The notes beneath the pieces are model-generated. The model was not told the DNA's origin and did not search any database. It saw nothing but the letters and a program-made list of their open reading frames with translations. A stretch of 64,000 nt of DNA from Streptomyces galbus (GTDB lineage Bacteria > Actinomycetota > Actinomycetes > Streptomycetales > Streptomycetaceae): assembly GCF_005280195.1 (NCBI RefSeq), contig NZ_SZPR01000008.1:186001-250000 (forward strand). The letters are read 5' to 3'. The translations under genes and the position numbers were made by a program. Shown here one piece after another: positions 36,491 through 45,355 of this stretch (positions are counted from its first letter, which is position 1; the number at the start of each line of letters is the position of its first letter).

Positions 36491-38457
36491 CCACCGCTGC
36501 TCCCGACCCTTCCGTCATCGTCGTCGGGGCGGGGCCCACCGGCCTCACCCTGGCCTGTGAGCTGGCCGCCGCCGGCGTCTCCTGCACCGTGCTGGAGCGC
36601 CGGCTCACCACGTCCGCGCAGTCCCGCGCGATGGGCCTGTACCCGCGCACCCTGGAGGTGCTGGACCTGCGCGGCCACGCCGACGCGCTGACGGCGTACG
36701 GGCGCCCCGTGGGCCGGCTGCACCCCGCGCGCGGGGCGGTCGTCGACTTCACCGAGCTGGACACCCGCTTCCCCGCTCTGCACGTCGTGCCGCAGAGCCG
36801 CACCGAGGAGGTACTGCAGAAGCACGCCGTGGAGCTCGGCGTCACCCTGGTGCGCGACGCGGAGGTGTTCGGGCTGGAGCAGGACGACAGCGGCGTCACC
36901 CTGCAGGTCCGCGCGGGCGGCGAGGAGTGGGAGGAGAGCGCGGACTACGTCGTCGGCTGCGACGGCGCGCACAGCGCGGTGCGCGAACTGTCCGGGATCG
37001 CCTTCCGCGGCCGCACGTACGACATCGCCCCCGTCCTCGCGGACGTACGGCTGCGCAAGCCGCCGCCCGTCGACGACGTGGTGGTGCTCGCCGGGAACGG
37101 CGCGGTGATGGTCACCGTGCCCTACGGCGACGGGCTGTACCGGGTGGCGGTCGCCCGCCGGGACCGGCCCTGGACGCGCGAGCCGGTGACGCTCCAGGAG
37201 CTGGGCGAGCTGATGTCCCTCTCGCTGGGCTTCGACCCGGAGCCGTACGAACCGGCCTGGCTGGCCCGGTTCAAGATCCACCAGCGGCTGGCCGACCACT
37301 ACCGCACCGGGCGCGTGCTGCTCGCCGGGGACGCCGCGCACCTGCACTCGCCGCTGGGCGGCCAGGGGCTCAACCTCGGTATCCAGGACGCCGTCAACCT
37401 CGGCTGGAAGCTCGCCGCCCGCATCCAGGGCTGGGCCCCGCCCGGCCTGCTCGACTCCTACGAGGCCGAGCGCCGCCCGCAGGCCGCGCGGATCCTCAAG
37501 GCCACCGACCGGGCCACCTGGACGGCGACCAGCCCCTCCCCCGCGCTCACCGCGCTGCGGCGCACCGCGCTGGCCCGGCTCCTCGGCAGCCGCCGGGTCC
37601 GCCGCGTCGCCGGCGAGGCGATCTCCGGACTGCGCTCGGACTACGCCCGCCGCGGCGGCGGGCGTGCCCTGCGCGCCGGGCAGCGGGTGCCGGACCTGAC
37701 GGTCCGCCGTCCGGGCGCGGCCCCGGTCCGCCTCTACGAGCTGATGCGCGACGGCCGTTTCCTCCTGCTCGACCTCACCCCGGCCGGCCGGGCGGCCGCG
37801 CTGGGCGAGGCGTGGGGCTCCCGCGTCTGCCCGGTCCGCGTCGAGGAACCGCCCGCGAGGCTGGCGGGGTCGGGCGCCCTGCTGGTCCGCCCCGACGGCT
37901 ACGTGGCCTGGGCGGACGGCGAGGGCGCAGCGGAGGGCCACGAGGAGCGCGTACGGCGCGCGCTGCTCCACTGGTGCGGGGCGGAGGGCCCGACGGCGCG
38001 CGGCGCGGTACCGGCGGCGGTGCGGGTGCCCGAGCGGGGGGCGGAGGAGGACGGGGCGGACGCCGCGCCGGGACCGCGGGCCGTGCCGGACGCCCTGGTC
38101 GCGACGCCCTACGTGGGCGAGGCGGGCGAGGGCGTGTGGGGCGAGGGCCCGGTGGAGGACAGCGAGGGGGCGTGGCAGACGGACCCCGTGGAGGCCGCGG
38201 GGGCGCCGCGGGCCGGGACGCCGGTCGCCTCCGCCCAGGACGCCGGGGGCGACGAGCACGCGGAGAGCGTCGAAGCCGGGGAGGACGTACGCCGGTTGGG
38301 TCTCGCCGAGGGGGCGCGCGGGGCGACGGGTGGTGCGCCGGGACCGGTGACGGACACGCCGGAGCCGACCGGTGCCGGCGCCCAGGCGGGCGCGGCGGCG
38401 GGCGAGGGTGCCCGGGAGCCCGCCGGAGCCGACCGCGGGGAGGCCCGGCGCCCCTGA
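36487..38457 (+). CDS. FAD-dependent aromatic hydroxylase with long disordered tail
   Basis: A 656-residue class A flavoprotein monooxygenase of the PheA/TfdB-RdmE type. It shows the dinucleotide motif VVGAGPTGLTLACELA, the DG motif VVGCDGAHSAVR and the GD motif LLAGDAAHLHSPLGGQGLNLGIQDAVNL. A thioredoxin-like C-terminal domain follows (to about residue 500, VRRALLHWCGA). The family hydroxylates phenolic or polyketide substrates with NAD(P)H and O2. The last ~155 residues are a low-complexity Gly/Ala/Glu/Pro tail not found in the family norm of 490-560 residues. It overlaps the exporter stop by 4 bases. It is the last gene of the left operon. Confidence 0.88.
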   Translation: MTTAAPDPSVIVVGAGPTGLTLACELAAAGVSCTVLERRLTTSAQSRAMGLYPRTLEVLDLRGHADALTAYGRPVGRLHPARGAVVDFTELDTRFPALHVVPQSRTEEVLQKHAVELGVTLVRDAEVFGLEQDDSGVTLQVRAGGEEWEESADYVVGCDGAHSAVRELSGIAFRGRTYDIAPVLADVRLRKPPPVDDVVVLAGNGAVMVTVPYGDGLYRVAVARRDRPWTREPVTLQELGELMSLSLGFDPEPYEPAWLARFKIHQRLADHYRTGRVLLAGDAAHLHSPLGGQGLNLGIQDAVNLGWKLAARIQGWAPPGLLDSYEAERRPQAARILKATDRATWTATSPSPALTALRRTALARLLGSRRVRRVAGEAISGLRSDYARRGGGRALRAGQRVPDLTVRRPGAAPVRLYELMRDGRFLLLDLTPAGRAAALGEAWGSRVCPVRVEEPPARLAGSGALLVRPDGYVAWADGEGAAEGHEERVRRALLHWCGAEGPTARGAVPAAVRVPERGAEEDGADAAPGPRAVPDALVATPYVGEAGEGVWGEGPVEDSEGAWQTDPVEAAGAPRAGTPVASAQDAGGDEHAESVEAGEDVRRLGLAEGARGATGGAPGPVTDTPEPTGAGAQAGAAAGEGAREPAGADRGEARRP

Positions 38458-38473
38458 GCGCGACGGGACACGG

Positions 38474-38509
38474 CTGCGGCCCGGGAGGTGTCCACCTCCC
38501 GGGCCGCGG
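38474..38509. terminator. Bidirectional terminator between monooxygenase and acyl-CoA carboxylase genes
   Basis: A 14-bp perfect stem (38476-38489 with 38494-38507) and 4-base loop lie between two convergent genes, 18 bp beyond the monooxygenase stop. This is the strongest terminator-like structure in the window. Confidence 0.85.
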
Positions 38510-38537
38510 TCACGACCGGCCGCGCGCGGCGCGGGGC

Positions 38538-38798
38538 TCAGTCGCGCCAGCTCACCGGGGAGCGGTAGGGGGTGCTGCGGGCCCCCGGGCCCTCCCACAG
38601 GGGGACGACCGTCACCGGCTCCGGGCCCGGTTCCGCGGCCGTCAGGGCGGCGGCCCGGGACAGCAGCACCGCGGTGAGCGCGGCGAGTTCCTCGGCGGGC
38701 AGCGCTCCGCCGCGGACGACGCGGACCAGGGGTGCCCCGGGCCGGGCGGTGGCCTCCTCGCCCGGGTGTGCGTCCGAGTGTGTGACCGTGCTCGTCAT
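38538..38798 (-). CDS. Acyl-CoA carboxylase epsilon subunit
   Basis: An 86-residue protein with the short epsilon-subunit pattern LVRVVRGGALPAEELAALTAVL in the middle and a C-terminal WRD-type end (SPVSWRD). In actinomycetes this subunit stabilises the alpha-beta acyl-CoA carboxylase complex. It lies just after the beta-subunit gene (stop 38822), the usual order. The N-terminal 25 residues are flexible. Confidence 0.85.
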   Translation of the reverse strand: MTSTVTHSDAHPGEEATARPGAPLVRVVRGGALPAEELAALTAVLLSRAAALTAAEPGPEPVTVVPLWEGPGARSTPYRSPVSWRD

Positions 38799-38821
38799 GT
38801 GACGCTCCCTCACTTCGGCGG

Positions 38822-40426
38822 TCATTGCGGCGGGTTGCCGTGCTTGCGGGCCGCCAGGTCGGCGTGCTTGGCGCGCAGCATGCGCAGGGACTCGACGAGG
38901 ACGCGGCGGGTGTCGGCCGGGTCGATCACGTCGTCGACCAGGCCCCGTTCGGCGGCGTGGTAGGGGTGCATCAGCTCGGCCCGGTACTCCTTCACGAGCT
39001 GCCGTCGCACCGCCTCGGGATCCTCGGCCGCGCGGATACGGCGCCGGAAGACGACGTTCGCGGCCCCCTCCGCGCCCATCACCGCGACCTCGTTGGTGGG
39101 CCACGCGTAGGTGAGGTCGGCGCCGACGGAACGGGAGTCCATGACGATGTACGCGCCGCCGTACGCCTTGCGCAGGATGACGGAGATCCTGGGGACCGTC
39201 GCGTTGCAGTAGGCGTAGAGCAGCTTGGCGCCGCGGCGGATGATGCCGTGGTGCTCCTGGTCGACGCCGGGCAGGAAGCCGGGCACGTCGACGAGGGTGA
39301 CCAGCGGGATGTTGAAGGCGTCGCACATCTGCACGAAGCGCGCCGCCTTCTCGCTGGCGTCGATGTCGAGGACGCCCGCCTGCACCAGCGGCTGGTTGGC
39401 GACGAGGCCGACGACCTGCCCGCCGAGCCGGCCGAGCGCGCAGACCACGTTGGCGGCCCAGCGCTCGTGGACCTCCAGCACCTCCCCGTCGTCGACGATC
39501 TCCTCGACGACGCGGCGCATGTCGTACGGCCGGTTGCCGTCGGCCGGGACGAGGTCGAGCAGGGCGTCGCACGGCCGGTCCGCCGGGTCCTCGGGCAGTG
39601 CGGCCGGCGGCGTCTCGCGGTTGTTCTGGGGCAGCAGCGACAGCAGGTACCGGACCTCCTCCAGGCACGTCTCCTCGTCGTCGTGCGCGAAGTGCGCGAC
39701 GCCGGACACCTCGGCGTGCACGTCGGCGCCGCCCAGGGCGCCGATGGAGACCCGTTCGCCGGTGACGGCGTGGACGACGTCGGGGCCGGTGATGAACATC
39801 TGCGAGGTCTCGCGGACCATGAAGACGAAGTCGGTGAGGGCGGGGCTGTAGGCCGCGCCGCCCGCGCACGGGCCGAGCATCACCGAGATCTGCGGGATGA
39901 CGCCGGACGCCTTGGTGTTGCGCTGGAAGATGCCGCCGTAGCCGGCGAGCGCGGTGACGCCCTCCTGGATGCGGGCGCCCGCGCCGTCGTTGAGGGAGAC
40001 CAGCGGGGCACCGGCGGCGAGGGCGCGGTCCATGATGCGGTGGATCTTCTGGGCGTGCGCCTCGCCGAGCGCGCCGCCGAAGATGCGGAAGTCGTGGGCG
40101 TAGACGAACGTGGTGCGCCCGTGCACGGTCCCCCAGCCGGTGATCACGCCGTCGGTGTGCGGCCGCCGGTCCTCCAGGCCGAAGCCGGTCGCCCGGTGCC
40201 GCCGCAGCGGCTCCACCTCCTGGAAGGAGCCGGGGTCGAGCAGCAGCCCGATGCGCTCCCGCGCCGTCAGCTTCCCCTTGCCGCGCTGCGCGGCCGTGGC
40301 GCGTTCGTCGCCCTGCTCGACCCGCTCGCGCAGGGCGTGCAACTCGGCGACCCGGCCCCGCAGATCGGCTGCGGGGGTAACGGGCGTGGCGTCGGCGCGG
40401 TCCGTCGCGCTCTCCTGCGTGCTCAT
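38822..40426 (-). CDS. Acyl-CoA carboxylase beta (carboxyltransferase) subunit
   Basis: A 534-residue AccD/PccB-type carboxyltransferase that moves the carboxyl group from biotin to acetyl-, propionyl- or butyryl-CoA. Features are GKGKLTARERIGLLLDPGSF at the N terminus, the acyl-CoA loop DGAGARIQEGV with GPCAGGAAYSPAL, and the carboxybiotin loop KAYGGAYIVM. The biotinylated alpha subunit is not in the window and must come from elsewhere. The residue that sets substrate size could not be assigned with confidence. It would supply malonyl- or an alkylmalonyl-CoA to the adjacent KASIII and type III PKS. It follows the KASIII gene by 14 bases. Confidence 0.92.
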   Translation of the reverse strand: MSTQESATDRADATPVTPAADLRGRVAELHALRERVEQGDERATAAQRGKGKLTARERIGLLLDPGSFQEVEPLRRHRATGFGLEDRRPHTDGVITGWGTVHGRTTFVYAHDFRIFGGALGEAHAQKIHRIMDRALAAGAPLVSLNDGAGARIQEGVTALAGYGGIFQRNTKASGVIPQISVMLGPCAGGAAYSPALTDFVFMVRETSQMFITGPDVVHAVTGERVSIGALGGADVHAEVSGVAHFAHDDEETCLEEVRYLLSLLPQNNRETPPAALPEDPADRPCDALLDLVPADGNRPYDMRRVVEEIVDDGEVLEVHERWAANVVCALGRLGGQVVGLVANQPLVQAGVLDIDASEKAARFVQMCDAFNIPLVTLVDVPGFLPGVDQEHHGIIRRGAKLLYAYCNATVPRISVILRKAYGGAYIVMDSRSVGADLTYAWPTNEVAVMGAEGAANVVFRRRIRAAEDPEAVRRQLVKEYRAELMHPYHAAERGLVDDVIDPADTRRVLVESLRMLRAKHADLAARKHGNPPQ

Positions 40427-40440
40427 GCCGTCCTCCCCCT

Positions 40441-41505
40441 TCACCGGCTCAGCGGCGAGAGCAGCTCGCCGGCCGGGACGGGGGCGGGGTCCGGCGCCGG
40501 GGCAGCCCGGTCGAGGGTCCAGTCGAGCAGGGCGGTGCCGAGGCTCATGCCGCCACCGAACGCGGCCAGCACCACCAGGTCGCCGGCCGCCACCGCGCCC
40601 CTGCGGTCCATCTCGGCGAGCGTGACCGGGACGGAGGCCGCGCCGGTGTTGGCGTACCGCTCCAGCGTCAGGTGCAGGTCGGCGCCGCGCAGCCCGAGGT
40701 CCGGCCAGAGGTCGGCGAGCATCGCGCCGTTGGCCTGGTGCGGGACGAAGTGCCGTACGGCGTCCGGCGGTACGGCGGCCTCGCGCAGCAGCCGGTCGAC
40801 CTCGCGCGGCAGGGTGCGGGTGACGAAGGCGCGCACGCCCCGCCCGTCCATCCGGAAGTAGTGGCCGCCCTCCGCGAGGGTCAGCGGCGAGGCGGGGAGG
40901 CGGCTGCCGCCGGCCTCGACCCGGATCAGCCCGTGCGCGTCGCCGTGCGAGACGAGGGAGATGTGCCGCAGGCCGCGCCCGGCGGGGACGGGCCCGAGCA
41001 CCACCGCGCCGGCCCCGTCGCCGAACAGCGCGGCGGTGCGGCGGTCGGCGTAGTCGAGGATGCGGGAGTACAGGTCGGCACCGATCACCAGCCCGTGCCG
41101 TGGTTCGCCGGGCGCGGCGGCGGCCAGCAGCTTCTCCACGGTCTTCAGGGCGTAGACGAAGCCGCTGCACACCGCGTTGACGTCGAAGGCGGCGGCCGCG
41201 CGGGCGCCGATGCGGTCCTGCACGAGCGCCGCGGTGGCGGGCTGCGGGTGGTCGGGGGTGGAGGTGGCGACCACCACGTACGCCAGCTCGTCGGCCGTCA
41301 GCCCGGCCCGGTGCAGCGCGCGTTCGGCCGCCTCCGCGGCGAGGTCGGAGGTGGCCTGGTGGGGTGCGGCCCGGCGCCGCTCACGTATGCCGGTCTTGCG
41401 GACGATCCATTCGTCGGTCACGCCGGCCCCGTGCCCGATCTCCGCGTTGCTGACGATGGCCTCGGGCAGGTACGAGCCCACTCCGGTGATGCCGATGGAC
41501 TGCAC
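40441..41505 (-). CDS. FabH-like 3-oxoacyl-ACP synthase III
   Basis: A 354-residue thiolase-fold ketosynthase with the KASIII triad: Cys113 (DVNAVCSGF), His in VPHQANGAML and Asn in RYANTGAAS. GDGAGAVVLG and the C-terminal AFGGGMSLGTALL are typical. The GTG at 41505 with an AGGAGGAAT ribosome site is preferred over the upstream ATG. It leads an operon with the acyl-CoA carboxylase beta and epsilon subunits. KASIII enzymes in such clusters prime chain growth from an acyl-CoA, or make an ester or amide bond. Its promoter carries the shared 26-bp element also found before the WhiB-like gene. Confidence 0.92.
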   Translation of the reverse strand: MQSIGITGVGSYLPEAIVSNAEIGHGAGVTDEWIVRKTGIRERRRAAPHQATSDLAAEAAERALHRAGLTADELAYVVVATSTPDHPQPATAALVQDRIGARAAAAFDVNAVCSGFVYALKTVEKLLAAAAPGEPRHGLVIGADLYSRILDYADRRTAALFGDGAGAVVLGPVPAGRGLRHISLVSHGDAHGLIRVEAGGSRLPASPLTLAEGGHYFRMDGRGVRAFVTRTLPREVDRLLREAAVPPDAVRHFVPHQANGAMLADLWPDLGLRGADLHLTLERYANTGAASVPVTLAEMDRRGAVAAGDLVVLAAFGGGMSLGTALLDWTLDRAAPAPDPAPVPAGELLSPLSR

Positions 41506-41534
41506 GATTCCTCCTCGGGCGGCGAGCGCCGAAT

Positions 41535-41614
41535 AACTCATCGAGTGTTGAAATCATCGCAGAGCCGCTTGACTAATTCAACAGAGACAGACTTCACTGG
41601 AGAGTGAATTCACT
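41535..41614. promoter_or_regulatory. Operators between KASIII and TetR genes
   Basis: 41535-41560 is AACTCA, 7 bases, then TTGAAATCATCGC; the same layout occurs at 45269-45294 with 22 of 26 bases equal. 41603-41614 is the perfect palindrome AGTGAATTCACT. A -35-like TTGACT (41569-41574) points toward the TetR gene. Both divergent genes are probably controlled from here. Confidence 0.6.
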
Positions 41615-41651
41615 GCCGGATCCGCCGAGCACTCACGGGGAGTTGCCCACC

Positions 41652-42278
41652 ATGACCGTCACCAGCGCAGTGGACGCGGCAGAGGCGCGCATCGAGGCCA
41701 CCGAGGCCCTGGTCTCCGCGGGCCGCACCCTGTTCACCCGCAAGGGGTACCGCCAGACCGACTTCGCCGAACTCGCCGAGGAGGCAGGCCTGGACCTGGC
41801 ACAGGCCCGCGAACTCCTCCCCGACAAGGCCGCCGTGCTCGGCGCCCTCATCGAACGCACCGTCAAAGTGGCGGGGTTGCTGCGCCCGGCGGTCGCCGAA
41901 GGCGTCGACGAGGACCTGCCGGCCCGGCTGGCACGGATCTACCTCGCCCTGTGGGAGCCGGGCGAGGAGGAGGAGTCCCCGCTGGTCGAGCTGTACCGGA
42001 TCGCCCTGTCCGACGCGGAGGCCTCCCGCGTGCTGCGCGGCCGCACGGCCGAGGCGCTCAACGCCATGGTCGACCACGAACTCCCGGGCGAGGACGCGGA
42101 GATCCGCACGGCGCTGTTCGGCGCCCAGCTCAGCGGCGTCGCCCTCGTCCGCCACCTGATCGGGGTCCGGGCGGTGTCCGCGCTGGACGTGGAGACCCTG
42201 ATCGCGGCGATCGCGCCCGGACTGCGGCGGACGTTGCTCGGGGTTGAAGGGATTGAAGGGACGGAGGGGGCGGCGTGA
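41652..42278 (+). CDS. TetR-like regulator with degenerate DNA-binding domain
   Basis: A 208-residue helical protein aligned to the TetR family: an N-terminal three-helix part (ATEALVSAGRTLFTRKGYRQTDFAELAEEAGL) and a ligand domain similar in layout to the TetR at 42694. The recognition helix is abnormal: where TetR proteins have VSxGxLYxHFxxK, this has LDLAQARELLPDK, without the Tyr-x-x-Phe that packs and contacts DNA. It may bind DNA differently, or only as a partner of the second TetR. Divergent from KASIII. Confidence 0.75.
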   Translation: MTVTSAVDAAEARIEATEALVSAGRTLFTRKGYRQTDFAELAEEAGLDLAQARELLPDKAAVLGALIERTVKVAGLLRPAVAEGVDEDLPARLARIYLALWEPGEEEESPLVELYRIALSDAEASRVLRGRTAEALNAMVDHELPGEDAEIRTALFGAQLSGVALVRHLIGVRAVSALDVETLIAAIAPGLRRTLLGVEGIEGTEGAA

Positions 42279-42693
42279 GGTGGCAGGGGCAGCGGGGTGC
42301 GGCTCGGACTTCGGTACTGCGGGAATCCGGGCTCCCTGGACTCCTGGGCTTCGGGCTCTTGAACTTCGGGGCCCCAGGGCTCGGGTGACGCTCAGCCACC
42401 GTGACGCGCGCCCCACTTCCACTTGAGGCGCACCCCGCACCCCGCCGAGGGGGCGCTCCCCCGCCGACTCCGGCTTCGCGCCGCCCCGGGCCCCCTGCCG
42501 ACTTCCGGCCGCATTCCGCTTGCGCAGTATCTTTCTTCCCGGGACGGGAAGTCTTCCCCTCGGCCAACGAGCCACCGCAGGCGGGCGATCCTCCTGGGCC
42601 GCTGCGGATGGACGCTCTCCGGTGCGCCTGCTAGGATGTTTTCACTATGCGGTGAATTAATCGCTCGTACCCCCCGCGAAGTGCAGTGATTCC
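42279..42693 (+). promoter_or_regulatory. 415-bp gap with promoter and operator of the second TetR gene
   Basis: No gene is seen. Near the right end are -35 TGGACG (42609-42614) and -10 TAGGAT (42632-42637), 17 bp apart. Directly downstream is TTCAC-N6-GTGAA (42641-42656), continuing as CGGTGAATTAAT (42650-42661), a 12-mer that recurs exactly at 55038-55049. Placement after the -10 fits autorepression. The first 300 bp are Gly/Leu-codon-like but closed in every frame worth calling. Confidence 0.6.
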
Positions 42694-43419
42694 ATGACAT
42701 CCAGGCAGACATACGACTCGACGAGTGCCCCCCGCAAGTCCGGGTCGGGCAGCCGGACCGCCTCGGCGTCCGCCAAGGACACGCGCCCGCGGCGCGCCCG
42801 CAGTGGACGCCGCCCCGGGGACAGCGGTACCCGCGAGCAGATCCTCGAATCGGCGCTCCACCTCTTCGCCGACCGGGGATACGCGCGCACCACCATCCGC
42901 GCCATCGCCGAGGACGCGGAAGTGGACCCGGCACTCGTCCACCACTTCTTCGGCAACAAGGAAGGCGTCTTCGACGCCGCCATCAACTCCTCGTTCAGCG
43001 TCTCGGCGAGCTTCGACAACATGCCGAGCACCGGTACGGACGCCAGCGAGGCGACGTGGATCGCCCAGACGTACTTCTCCTTCTGGGAGCACGAGAGCAC
43101 CCGCTACGCGATGACCGCCATCTACCGGGCGGGCCTCGCCGACAGCGCCACCTCGGATATCCTGCGCGAGCGCATCGAGGCCAGCACCAAGGCCTGGTCG
43201 CAGGCGTCCGGCTACCGGGAGCGCCCCGACGCCACGACCCGCGCGGCCCTGGCCTCCGGCCACCTCGCGGGACTGGCGCTGATGCGTTACGTGCTCCAGA
43301 TCCAGCCGCTCGCCTCGATGGACTTCGAGGAGTTCATCGACTGGGTGGTGCCGGCCCTGGAGCTGCGCCTGTCCGCCACGCTGGAGCCGCGCCGACCGCA
43401 CGACCCCGCGACGGACTGA
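42694..43419 (+). CDS. TetR-family regulator, probable cluster repressor
   Basis: A 241-residue protein. A 45-residue basic Ser/Arg-rich extension precedes a canonical TetR HTH (TREQILESALHLFADRGYAR, IRAIAEDAEVDPALVHHFFGNK). The C-terminal domain is of the TetR_C_17-like type (YAMTAIYRAGLADSATSDIL, ASGHLAGLALMRYVLQIQPLA). It has its own promoter with an operator-like dyad. It is the best candidate to bind the related sites at 29.4, 41.6, 45.2 and 54.9-55.1 kb. Confidence 0.9.
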   Translation: MTSRQTYDSTSAPRKSGSGSRTASASAKDTRPRRARSGRRPGDSGTREQILESALHLFADRGYARTTIRAIAEDAEVDPALVHHFFGNKEGVFDAAINSSFSVSASFDNMPSTGTDASEATWIAQTYFSFWEHESTRYAMTAIYRAGLADSATSDILRERIEASTKAWSQASGYRERPDATTRAALASGHLAGLALMRYVLQIQPLASMDFEEFIDWVVPALELRLSATLEPRRPHDPATD

Positions 43420-43422
43420 TCC

Positions 43423-43445
43423 GGGCCGGGGGCGTCCCCCGGCCC
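43423..43445 (+). terminator. Terminator after the TetR gene
   Basis: GGGCCGGGGG (43423-43432) pairs perfectly with CCCCCGGCCC (43436-43445) over a 3-base loop, starting 4 bases after the stop. The rest of the 309-bp gap to the convergent PKS gene holds nothing else I can support. Confidence 0.75.
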
Positions 43446-43728
43446 ACCGGGGCACCTGGCAGTCAGCCGGGGGCACCCGGTGGCCGACCGGGACGCCCGG
43501 CACCGGCCAACGATCACTCCCGGCCGCCGGCCGAGGGTTGCTGACAACCGGTGCGGAATCCCAGGCAGTCGATCCGGAGGCGCGGGTCCGGAGGAGGCGT
43601 CCGCCCGCCCGGTGAACGGCCACTGCGGGACACCTCCTTCACAGCGGCCCGCATGTCTCACGGCCCCGCCGGTCCGCCCCTCGGCCCGTCCACCGCACTC
43701 CCACCCGAGCACCCACGCCCGCGCGCCC

Positions 43729-44787
43729 TCAGCCGCAGCCGTGCCACACGCCTCGCAGCGCCATCACCGACACGCCGGGGCCGACCGCGACCACGAGGCC
43801 CTGGGCGCCGTCCTGCGGCGGCTTGCGGAACGTGCGCTCCATGACCTCCAGCACGGAGACCGAGCCGACGTTGCCCACCTCGCGCAGGGAGTCGCGGGCC
43901 AGGCCGAAGAGTTCGGGGTCGGCGTCGAGGCCGGCCACGACGGCGTCGAGCACCTTGGAGCTCCCCGTGTGGGAGACCACGAACTCGGGTCCGGCGCCCT
44001 CGCCGGCGGTCCCCGTGCGCCGGAGCCACTCCTTCACCTGGGGCATGACCTCCGCGATCGTGGTGAGCAGGCGCCGGGAGTTGAACGTGTGCAGCCCGTC
44101 GTCGTCGGTGAAGGACCCCACGACGTCCGCGCTGCCACGGTGCAACCACTCCCAGGACTCCCGCAGTTCCAGGCGCGGACCGCGCGCGGAGGGACCGACG
44201 ACGCACGCGCCGGCCGCGTCCCCGATGATCCCCTTGAAGATCATCCCGTCCAGGCCGGTGTCCCGCCGGTGCAGGTAGTGGCTGAACACGTCGGCGCACA
44301 CCACGAGCACGGTGCTGCCGCGCGCGGCGACCAGTTCGGCGGCCGTCGAGAGACTGAAGAGACCGCCGTTGCAGCCGAGTTGGTTGACGGGGATGCGGCG
44401 CACCGAGGGGCGCAGGCCGAGTCTTTGCAGCAGCAGGACGTCGAGTCCCGGCATGGTGTGGCCGGTGGCACTGGCCACCACGACGGCGTCGACGTCCTCG
44501 GGCCCCAGTCCCGCCTCCAGAAGGGAGCCGCGCGCCGCCGACTCGGCCAGTTCGAGTGAGTCCTGCAGGTGCCGGCGGGTGCGTTCGGCCGCGGAGCCGT
44601 CCGTGTGCCACTGCTCGGCCAGCGGCCGGGTGTACCAGCGGGTCCGTACGGTGGTGGCGCGGATGAAGCGCCCGAGGTGGGCGAGGCGCGGGTGGTCCGG
44701 GTAGTCCTTCGCGATCCGCTCGAGTATCTCCTCGGTCGTGACCTGGTGACGCGGCAGGACGACCACGGGTGCACTGACGACGGGCAT
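43729..44787 (-). CDS. Type III polyketide synthase
   Basis: A 352-residue chalcone/stilbene-synthase-fold enzyme. Triad: Cys139 (PVNQLGCNGGLF), His in VVSHTGSSKVLDAV and Asn in GNVGSVSVLEVMERTF. It condenses an acyl-CoA (or acyl-carrier) starter with malonyl-type extenders directly, without acyl carrier proteins for extension. The sequence after the Cys (NGGLFSLSTAAELV) differs from RppA-type tetrahydroxynaphthalene synthases, so the product is probably not THN; starter and cyclisation mode cannot be predicted here. It has its own divergent promoter (TTGATG-N17-TACCGT, minus strand) and may draw malonyl units from the nearby carboxylase. Confidence 0.9.
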   Translation of the reverse strand: MPVVSAPVVVLPRHQVTTEEILERIAKDYPDHPRLAHLGRFIRATTVRTRWYTRPLAEQWHTDGSAAERTRRHLQDSLELAESAARGSLLEAGLGPEDVDAVVVASATGHTMPGLDVLLLQRLGLRPSVRRIPVNQLGCNGGLFSLSTAAELVAARGSTVLVVCADVFSHYLHRRDTGLDGMIFKGIIGDAAGACVVGPSARGPRLELRESWEWLHRGSADVVGSFTDDDGLHTFNSRRLLTTIAEVMPQVKEWLRRTGTAGEGAGPEFVVSHTGSSKVLDAVVAGLDADPELFGLARDSLREVGNVGSVSVLEVMERTFRKPPQDGAQGLVVAVGPGVSVMALRGVWHGCG

Positions 44788-45355
44788 GGGGTCTCCAAGG
44801 ACTCTGTGACGGTGACGTGCGATCACGAGCCCGCGCCCGGCGGGCGGAACCGGCCGTCGCGTGCCCGGACGGCGGGCACCGCGCGGCGACGAGCAGCCCT
44901 CACTCCGGAAGTCGTGGCATGCCGAACACCCCCCGGCGTACGGCCGTGCTCCCCCGTTGCGAGCGCCGTTGACGGCGCGAACAAGAACGTCGGCCCGGCG
45001 GTGCGATGAGCGCGGGCACGGACGTGACACTTCCGCCGGGGGCGCTCTCAGCAGGCCGCGGCTGCGCGGGCCGGTGCCGGGCATGTGGGCGCCCCGACGC
45101 CCTCGCGGGCTTCGGCGGTGGCTTACGAGAGCGACGGTACGACACGGGACTTGACTCATCAAGAGTGAATTTCAACGCTCGTGGAATCCACCGGACCTGC
45201 ACCGATCGTCCAAATCTCAACCACACCGCCGGGCACACGCCCCGGACATCTGGACGCAACCGGGAGGGAACTCAACAAGCATTGAAATCATCGCTTGTTG
45301 AGTTTACCGTGGGGGTCAGATACGGCCGCCTTCCGCCGAGAAAGGGCCGACCGCC
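44788..45355. promoter_or_regulatory. 568-bp divergent control region between type III PKS and WhiB-like gene
   Basis: No gene is seen. Toward the PKS (minus strand) lies TTGATG-N17-TACCGT (about 45162-45134), within TTGACTCATCAAGAGTGAAT (45151-45170). Toward the WhiB-like gene lies TTGAAA (45282-45287)-N17-TACCGT (45305-45310). This second promoter sits inside a perfect inverted repeat with 12-bp arms, AACTCAACAAGC (45269-45280) and GCTTGTTGAGTT (45293-45304). Both promoters share the same -10 and carry cluster operator half sites. Confidence 0.65.

Noticed and set aside
43729..44787. Ordinary KASIII
   Set aside because: The Cys, HTGSSK and GNVGSVS motifs follow the type III PKS pattern rather than the PHQAN/NTGAAS pattern of KASIII.
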